From: Candidatus Electrothrix communis | Lineage (GTDB): Bacteria; Desulfobacterota; Desulfobulbia; Desulfobulbales; Desulfobulbaceae | Length of the DNA stretch: 64,000 nt | NCBI GenBank assembly: GCA_030644725.1 | Contig: CP130629.1 | Location: 1,481,572 to 1,545,571, forward strand | Direction: 5' to 3' | Shown: positions 59,125 to 64,000 of the stretch, in pieces | Layout: each line of letters opens with the position of its first letter | How positions within the stretch are numbered: the stretch's first letter is position 1 | Position numbers and translations under genes: made by a program | The notes under the pieces: generated by a model | Seen by the model: only the letters and a program-made list of their open reading frames with translations | The model's database searches: none | Told to the model about the DNA's origin: nothing

Positions 59125-59386
59125 TTTTTCCAACAGCATAATACGGAATTCTGGTCGGAGCAATATCCTCACCACCGGGCCAGCATAAACCGCCCAGAGG
59201 ATCAATAGCGACTTTCTTGAAATACCTAAAATTCTTCAGTCGCCAAAAAGACTCACGCTGTGTAATCAGAGGGGTCAGATCCAAATCCAATGCTTCGTCA
59301 TCCTCCATCATCACATGCAGCCGATATCCCTGATGCGGCTTTGCGCCGACCGCTTTTTTCCAAGGTGTCTTACTTGCTGAGGTCAT
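59087..59386 (-). CDS. DUF2442-domain protein
   Basis: A 99-residue protein: AVGAKPHQGYRLHVMMEDDE, LDLTPLITQRESFWRLKNFR and VAIDPLGGLCWPGGEDIAPT, the DUF2442 pattern. It is downstream of and overlapping a DUF4160 gene; this pair is found together in many genomes and is thought to be toxin-antitoxin-like, though not well characterised. The last residues (GKRGRRRKVTTEMT) come from the composite repeat and are probably not native. Confidence 0.78.
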   Translation of the reverse strand: MTSASKTPWKKAVGAKPHQGYRLHVMMEDDEALDLDLTPLITQRESFWRLKNFRYFKKVAIDPLGGLCWPGGEDIAPTRIPYYAVGKRGRRRKVTTEMT

Positions 59387-59597
59387 GCCATGCCTCCATT
59401 AAATCTTCTCTGTTCGCCGAGATGAATTCTTTGATTTTTCTTTCCTGTTTGGGTGGCATTTCTCCGGCAATTCGTTCTCCGTTTTCCAAACTGAAAGACC
59501 CGGCATAATCACCGTAAACTCCGTGACAGTGAGGAACACCGTGGTCGTCCATATACATATAAATCGAAATTCCAAAAAAAAATGCGATTCTGGGCAT
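59370..59597 (-). CDS. DUF4160-domain protein
   Basis: A 75-residue protein: MPRIAFFFGISIYMYMDDHG, VPHCHGVYGDYAGSFSLENG, and the His-rich 'DHGxPHxH' signature of DUF4160. It precedes the DUF2442 gene with a 17-bp overlap, the usual arrangement. The function of the pair is unproven. Confidence 0.82.
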   Translation of the reverse strand: MPRIAFFFGISIYMYMDDHGVPHCHGVYGDYAGSFSLENGERIAGEMPPKQERKIKEFISANREDLMEAWHDLSK

Positions 59598-59691
59598 GGT
59601 ATATTTTCTCTCAGTTCAAATTGACTTTGAATAGTTCATCCTGCGTATTCTAAGTGGATGGTATGCTCCATGTCAAGCAGATGCGGATTTT

Positions 59692-59880
59692 GGGCTTGGT
59701 TCTAAGCCGCTACCCACCGTTAAAACGGTGGGCTATTTTCGATTGCCCCTCCGGGGCGAAGGCGTCCGGAAAACAGCGTCCCGTAGGGACTGCCGATAAT
59801 AGCCCGGTGTTTCAACACCGGGTGCGGAAACCTCATGTCATCCCGGCGGTGACCTTCCGGCGGCGGCATCTTTTCGATAA
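59692..59880. repeat. Hairpin block B alone, preceded by a lone MITE end
   Basis: GGGCTTGGTTCTAAG (59692-59706) is one end of the 131-bp element at 28682. Block B (59707-59880) follows directly with all four hairpins intact, including GTCCC/GGGAC, and the CGGCGGCGGCATCTTTTCGA end. B without A shows that it is an independent unit. Confidence 0.8.
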
Positions 59881-60008
59881 ACCGGAATGCCGGAAAATAT
59901 TGCGGCAGACAATTGAACGGACACGGCAAAAGCATCCTTTTTCAGTGCCTGAGAGTATTGTAAACGCGGGTTTTGTGTAGAGAAAAAATGCAGTTAAGGA
60001 GGGAGGGG

Positions 60009-60272
60009 TTAATAGTGGTAGCGGCAGGCAAGGATTCTGATTTTATCTTCCTGCACTTCGTAAACCAGACGATGCTCTTTGTCAATCCTGCGAGACCAGC
60101 AACCGGACAGCTCATGTTTCAGCGGTTCCGGCTTACCGGTTCCCTGAAAAGGATTTATCTGAACCTCTTTGACCAGCTTCATGATCCGCAAGGATTTTTT
60201 CCGGTCCTTTTCAATCCACCACGTCAGATCCTCAAAAGCTGACGGATCAAATTCCAAGCTGTGTGCAGACAT
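60009..60272 (-). CDS. YoeB/Txe-type mRNA interferase toxin
   Basis: An 87-residue toxin: LEFDPSAFEDLTWWIEKDRK, KIMKLVKEVQINPFQGTGKP-type core (here RIMKLVKEV), LKHELSGCWSRRIDKEHRLV and ILACRYHY. This is the YoeB signature with the catalytic C-terminal RYHY. YoeB cuts mRNA in the ribosomal A site. It overlaps the antitoxin gene upstream by 26 bp. Confidence 0.93.
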   Translation of the reverse strand: MSAHSLEFDPSAFEDLTWWIEKDRKKSLRIMKLVKEVQINPFQGTGKPEPLKHELSGCWSRRIDKEHRLVYEVQEDKIRILACRYHY

Positions 60273-60450
60273 CGTCGAGAGGAATCCCTTCTTTGCGATT
60301 TTTTGCTTCCAGTAATCGGCGTTTCATGTTTTCGCTTTGCAACAGCCGGGCGGTTTCTCGCTCCGACTCAATCTCCCGCCACAGGTCTATCGGAACAATA
60401 ACCCCGGTAACCTTGCTGTTTGCATTTAAAATATACTGAACCTGTTCCAT
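60247..60450 (-). CDS. YefM/Phd-type antitoxin of YoeB
   Basis: A 67-residue antitoxin (MEQVQYILNANSKVTGVIVP then IDLWREIESERETARLLQSE and MKRRLLEAKNR) with the short Phd/YefM plan. The ATG follows GAGGTGTACAA. It precedes and overlaps the toxin gene, the normal order for YefM-YoeB. Confidence 0.85.
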   Translation of the reverse strand: MEQVQYILNANSKVTGVIVPIDLWREIESERETARLLQSENMKRRLLEAKNRKEGIPLDDVCTQLGI

Positions 60451-60531
60451 TTGTACACCTCGTTGAAAATGTTCCCATTACATAGCAACTTATATCTTTT
60501 TGTTTGAAAAAGCAAGCTTGGTAGCCCGGCA

Positions 60532-60655
60532 GGGTGAGCAAAATATCAAGGGGGTCTTTGGCTTGACCCCATGATGGGGCCTGCCTTTTTGATAAGCTGG
60601 ACCTGTTGTCTTTTCTCCCGCTACGCCTCAACGCAGACGAGTTGCCATACGAGCC
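60532..60655. repeat. Element A copy joined to the 29-bp segment also seen at 43934
   Basis: AGCCCGGCAGGGTGAGCAAA begins a diverged element A (60532-60624). It is followed at 60627-60655 by the CTCAACGCAGACGAGTTGCC segment that lies left of the copy at 43965. No gene is seen between 60451 and 60702. Confidence 0.7.
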
Positions 60656-60702
60656 TAGCTACTGGCTGAGGTTCTCCAAGTCGCCGCAAAGTACCCAGTT
60701 TG

Positions 60703-61401
60703 CTATTTCCGGCGGATAATCCTCTTTGTTCCGTTCTCGCAGCTCCCCACTATCTTTCCACCACCTGCCCTGTCCTTATTCACAATGGAAAGATGAAACG
60801 AGCGTACGCCTGCGGCGACAAGCTTTGCAGCTATCTCGGACTTCAGCTCCCCGCAGTCCTTGATACCATATGCAAGTGATACGGAGGCGACATTTACTGG
60901 CAACCTCTTCGCATATGCCAGCTCAATTCCGAACGCGCTATCGACTACGGGAGTACGCACTATCCTCTTTGTTCCATCCTCGCAGCTGCCTACTATTTTT
61001 CCGGCACCAGCCCAGTTTCTATCGACAATAGTAAGAACAGCCGGAGATATACCTGCGGTGGTCAGCTTGGTAGCTATCTCGAACTTCAGCTCTTCACAAT
61101 TTTTAATACCGCTTGCAAATGATGAGGAGCGACGAGGGGGTGTATCTACCTGCCTGCCCCCAGGCGCAGAAGTGGGTACCGACATACGGCGCACTATCCT
61201 CTTGGTTCCTCCCTGACAGCGGCCTAGTATTCTTCCGGGACCTGTCCGATCCTTATCCACAATATCAAGAACAAATGAGGCCACGCCTGCGGCGACAAGC
61301 TTAGCAGCTATCTCAGACTTCAGTTCCTCACAGTCTTTAATAGCAGCGGTAGCCTGCCCCGAGCTCAATATGATCACACAAAACACAACAACGCTCTTCA
61401 T
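60703..61401 (-). CDS. Exported protein with three DUF1161 repeats
   Basis: A protein of about 232 residues with a signal peptide (MKSVVVFCVIILSSGQATA) and three tandem DUF1161 units: CEELKSEIAAKLVAAGVASF, CEELKFEIATKLTTAGISPA and CGELKSEIAAKLVAAGVRSF. Each ends 'G-x-I-x-G-x-C-x-x-G-T-K-R-I-V/I-R' with a conserved Cys pair, probably a disulfide. E. coli-type DUF1161 proteins have one unit. The ATG at 61401 follows GAGAGG; in-frame ATGs at 61416 and 61437 are upstream. The periplasmic role is unknown. Confidence 0.8.
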   Translation of the reverse strand: MKSVVVFCVIILSSGQATAAIKDCEELKSEIAAKLVAAGVASFVLDIVDKDRTGPGRILGRCQGGTKRIVRRMSVPTSAPGGRQVDTPPRRSSSFASGIKNCEELKFEIATKLTTAGISPAVLTIVDRNWAGAGKIVGSCEDGTKRIVRTPVVDSAFGIELAYAKRLPVNVASVSLAYGIKDCGELKSEIAAKLVAAGVRSFHLSIVNKDRAGGGKIVGSCENGTKRIIRRK

Positions 61402-61903
61402 CTTGTTCCTCTCCATGAACGGACCGGGATAGTTCATGCCCCTGAAGGCAGGAAATAGACCAATAGACCATATGGTATGTGGTGGATATCCTGCTCAACT
61501 GTATATGGTAAAATCTTTCTTTGTCAAGCACCAGAAAACAAGACGGCATACTCACCACCTCATGGTGCTGCATCATTTCGGCCTCTGCCGCATCGCGTGG
61601 CATACAGCAACGAGATGTATCTACGGTATATTAATGCAGAGGAATGCAGAACTTGTGGCCTGCAATCAACGTCTCAGGCCTATTTTTTTGCCAACATTTC
61701 ACTGAATTTTACAATCCCCGGCCTGATCTACCCTCCGATTGCCTTGACAAAAAGACCGTCGCTTTTTAGGATGGCAGTTCGCATCAACTCAACAGTTACC
61801 TTGCGAAGAAAGATGAAAATCGATTTACCACAGGGTAAAGATCCTGCCGGAAATCATGAGCAGCTGCTCCCAGCCCATAACAGCATAATCACCAATAAGC
61901 ACA
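61402..61903. other. 502-bp region upstream of murA without a supported gene
   Basis: Overlapping rightward frames here have no recognisable protein character and no ribosome binding site. No obvious repeats. It includes the leader of murA, whose ATG lacks a strong Shine-Dalgarno sequence. Confidence 0.4.
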
Positions 61904-63187
61904 ATGGATAAGATACGAATCAACGGCGGACACCCTTTACGAGGAAGCATCAAGGTCAGCGGCGCAAAAAATGCAGCCCTGCCTCTGCTGGCAGCTACCC
62001 TGCTGACTCCTGGGACCCATACCCTCCACAACGTCCCGGACCTCCGCGACACCCGGACCATGCTCATGCTTCTCCAGACCTTAGGAGCAACATGGAAACG
62101 GTCCGACGGTTCCGTGCAGATCAATACAACCGATCTTACCGGAGCGGAAGCTCCCTACGATCTGGTCAAAACCATGCGAGCTTCGGTTCTGGTCCTCGGT
62201 CCGTTGCTCACCCGGACAGGCCGGGCTCGGGTCTCTCTGCCCGGCGGCTGCGCCATCGGTGCCCGGCCCATCAATTTCCATTTACGCGGTTTTGAGCAGC
62301 TCGGCGCAGTCACGCATCTTGAAAGCGGCTACGTGGAAGCACGGGTTGAGGAAACCTTGACCGGCAACACGATTTATTTTGATATCCCTTCCGTCACCGG
62401 AACAGAAAATGTGCTCATGGCCTCAGTCAAGGCAAGCGGCACAACGCTTATCCGCAATGCGGCCAAAGAACCTGAGGTGGGCAATCTCATTGATATGCTC
62501 ACAGCAATGGGAGCAAGGATTGAAGGCCGGGACACGGATTGTCTTACAGTGACCGGCGTTACCACGTTACAGGCCACCGAGGCAACGATTATCCCGGATC
62601 GCATTGAGGCAGGCACCTATGCCATAGCGGTCGGAGCCACTGGCGGAGAACTGGAAATCACTGACTGTGACCCCTCTCACCTGCCGGTCCTCATAGAAAA
62701 ACTCCGGGCTGTTGGCATGACAATAGAGGCAAAGAAAAGCAGTATCATCGCCTCTTGCCCTATCAATGAACTGGGGCAACGCTGTCCTTTACAGGCTGTT
62801 GATATCACCACCATGCCCTACCCCGGATTTCCCACCGATCTCCAGGCCCAATTCATGGCCCTGATGATCCAATGCAGCGGAACTTCTATTATCCATGAAA
62901 CAATCTTTGAAAATCGTTTCATGCATGTTGCCGAACTGCAACGTCTAGGGGCAAAAATTAATATTGATGGGGCTACAGCTGTTGTCAACGGGATCGCCCG
63001 CAACAAACTCATTGGGGCACCTATGATGGCCACAGATCTGCGGGCCTCGGCCTCTCTTGTCATTGCAGGCCTGTCTGCATCAGGTACAACTGAAATATCT
63101 AGAATATATCATCTTGAACGAGGATATGAAAATATGGTGGAGAAACTCCGCCAGGTTGGTGCCGAGATAGAGCAAATTGCTGGCTAA
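61904..63187 (+). CDS. murA: UDP-N-acetylglucosamine 1-carboxyvinyltransferase MurA
   Basis: First committed enzyme of peptidoglycan synthesis: transfers enolpyruvate from PEP to UDP-GlcNAc. The 427-residue protein is full length. The N terminus is [20 protein letters not shown] then [14 protein letters not shown] (the Lys-Asn-Ala signature). The catalytic loop [18 protein letters not shown] carries the Cys, so it is expected to be fosfomycin-sensitive; the C-terminal end contains [20 protein letters not shown] then [10 protein letters not shown]. It converges on the sensor kinase gene with 7 bp between stops. Confidence 0.97.
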   Translation: MDKIRINGGHPLRGSIKVSGAKNAALPLLAATLLTPGTHTLHNVPDLRDTRTMLMLLQTLGATWKRSDGSVQINTTDLTGAEAPYDLVKTMRASVLVLGPLLTRTGRARVSLPGGCAIGARPINFHLRGFEQLGAVTHLESGYVEARVEETLTGNTIYFDIPSVTGTENVLMASVKASGTTLIRNAAKEPEVGNLIDMLTAMGARIEGRDTDCLTVTGVTTLQATEATIIPDRIEAGTYAIAVGATGGELEITDCDPSHLPVLIEKLRAVGMTIEAKKSSIIASCPINELGQRCPLQAVDITTMPYPGFPTDLQAQFMALMIQCSGTSIIHETIFENRFMHVAELQRLGAKINIDGATAVVNGIARNKLIGAPMMATDLRASASLVIAGLSASGTTEISRIYHLERGYENMVEKLRQVGAEIEQIAG

Positions 63188-63194
63188 TTGCCCA

Positions 63195-64000
63195 TCAACC
63201 TATTTCTTCTTCATCCTCAGTTAAAGCCGGGAGAGGTAGCCGTATTTCGACAATACAGCCCTCTTCTGGTTCCAAAAGCGTCACTGTACCGCCGTGCTGT
63301 TCAATAAACTGTTGGACAATGGCCAAACCAAGCCCGGCACTGTTCTCCCGACCGGAAACAAAAGGGGTGAACACCTTATCACGGATCCTATCAGTTATCC
63401 CCGTCCCCTTATCAATGACCGCAATACAGAGATCAACCTGTTCTTTCTGCTCTTCTTCAACCCGGACAATAATGGGCTCTGCACCATCTTTTGAGGCAAA
63501 ACAGCTGTTTTCCAGGAGATGCGCTAAAACAATCTGCACCTGCTGCCTGTCTCCCCAGCAGTCGAGATTAGATGGAATATCAGCTACTATGGTACATCCA
63601 GGATAACGGGATTTCTTTCCCTGTATTTGCCGAACAGCATCGGCAACCACCCGTTTCAGATTAAACCACTCCGGTACCAGCTCTTTGGGATGTGCAAATT
63701 GAAGAAAATCATTAATCGTCTTCTCCATCCTATCTGATTCCCGCAGGATAATATCTGTCAGATGCCGGTTGGTGCTGATGATCGGATCGTCAGACTCTTT
63801 CTGCCGCTCTCTGGTATGGACACTTAAAATCTGAGCAGATCCAGAAATAGCTGCCAAGGGATTACGAAAATCATGGGCAATACCACTGCTCAATTCACCG
63901 ATGGTGGCCATTTTTTCACTGTCTCTGACCTGTTGCTCCATCTTTTCCAATACGCTGATATCCTGAATGGTGATCACCTTACAGCGTGCATCATCCCGGT
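63195..64000 (-). CDS. Sensor histidine kinase, 5' end beyond the window
   Basis: The C-terminal part of a two-component sensor kinase; the open frame continues past 64000. Upstream residues (DDARCKVITIQDISVLEKME) look like the end of a PAS domain. The HisKA phosphoacceptor is in GELSSGIAHDFRNPLAAISG, the N box is LLENSCFASKDGA, G1 is AVIDKGTGI and G2 is ENSAGLGLAIVQQFIEQHGG, so the kinase core is complete. This NtrB/AtoS-like arrangement normally pairs with a response regulator, which is not visible here. The apparent GTG start at 63977 is internal. Confidence 0.88.
   Translation of the reverse strand, partial: RDDARCKVITIQDISVLEKMEQQVRDSEKMATIGELSSGIAHDFRNPLAAISGSAQILSVHTRERQKESDDPIISTNRHLTDIILRESDRMEKTINDFLQFAHPKELVPEWFNLKRVVADAVRQIQGKKSRYPGCTIVADIPSNLDCWGDRQQVQIVLAHLLENSCFASKDGAEPIIVRVEEEQKEQVDLCIAVIDKGTGITDRIRDKVFTPFVSGRENSAGLGLAIVQQFIEQHGGTVTLLEPEEGCIVEIRLPLPALTEDEEEIG

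Noticed and set aside
61477..61911. A 144-codon frame upstream of murA.
   Set aside because: No ribosome binding site, random-like composition and overlap with the murA start.

Overview
The window looks like a chromosomal segment from a Gram-negative anaerobe of the Desulfobacterota, most likely a Desulfobulbales member and possibly a cable bacterium. This rests on gene architecture, not on a database search: a cdaA-cdaR-glmM operon, an AccA-AccD fusion in one polypeptide, a NuoB-NuoC fusion, a SelW-type selenoprotein with a bacterial SECIS hairpin, Gram-negative envelope genes (lnt, RND/OMF efflux), and heavy loads of toxin-antitoxin modules, RHS toxin and miniature repeats.

Layout. 0.4-9.7 kb: a solute-binding lipoprotein, a Cu/Zn-type permease with Cys-rich loops, the c-di-AMP/cell-wall operon (cdaA, cdaR, glmM, minus strand), then a rightward run prmA - PGPGW membrane protein - mutY - a 71-residue UGA-containing SelW-like selenoprotein that simple ORF calling misses. 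10-20 kb: a secreted DUF900 alpha/beta hydrolase and a tripartite efflux system (OMF, MFP, RND, minus strand) whose pump gene is separated from its partners by a DUF1016/YhcG nuclease and a FecR-like gene. 20-27 kb: two tandem DUF5666 paralogues, a cNMP-binding/DUF4388 regulator, hflX, and an isolated nuoA-nuoBC pair. 27-33 kb: an accessory stretch ending at tRNA-Lys(CTT), containing a DUF4434 protein, a TA-flanked miniature element, a 131-bp miniature element with an 8-bp target duplication inside a dead gene, an IS30 copy inserted near the 3' end of another gene, three direct repeats that divide the small genes into cassette-like blocks, and a DUF3800 protein. 33-43 kb: housekeeping genes (accAD, accC, a CorC-like CBS protein, lnt, prfB with its programmed +1 frameshift, a GlcF-like Fe-S protein) and a small lipoprotein.

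43.5-60.7 kb is the most active accessory region. A 10.4-kb gene encodes a 3464-residue exported SpvB/FG-GAP/RHS polymorphic toxin. Its last ~160 codons are AT-rich and unlike the body, and an Imm42-type immunity gene overlaps its end. This is followed within 5 kb by six toxin-antitoxin(-like) pairs (ParDE, Phd/PIN, a broken antitoxin/PIN pair, an addiction-module/ParE pair, DUF4160/DUF2442, YefM/YoeB) separated by copies of a composite repeat. The repeat has a ~97-bp element with 15-bp terminal inverted repeats and a ~170-bp block of four consecutive perfect or near-perfect hairpins. 21-bp tandem repeats also occur here. 60.7-64 kb returns to core genes: a secreted triple DUF1161 protein, murA, and the 3' part of a sensor histidine kinase that runs off the window end.
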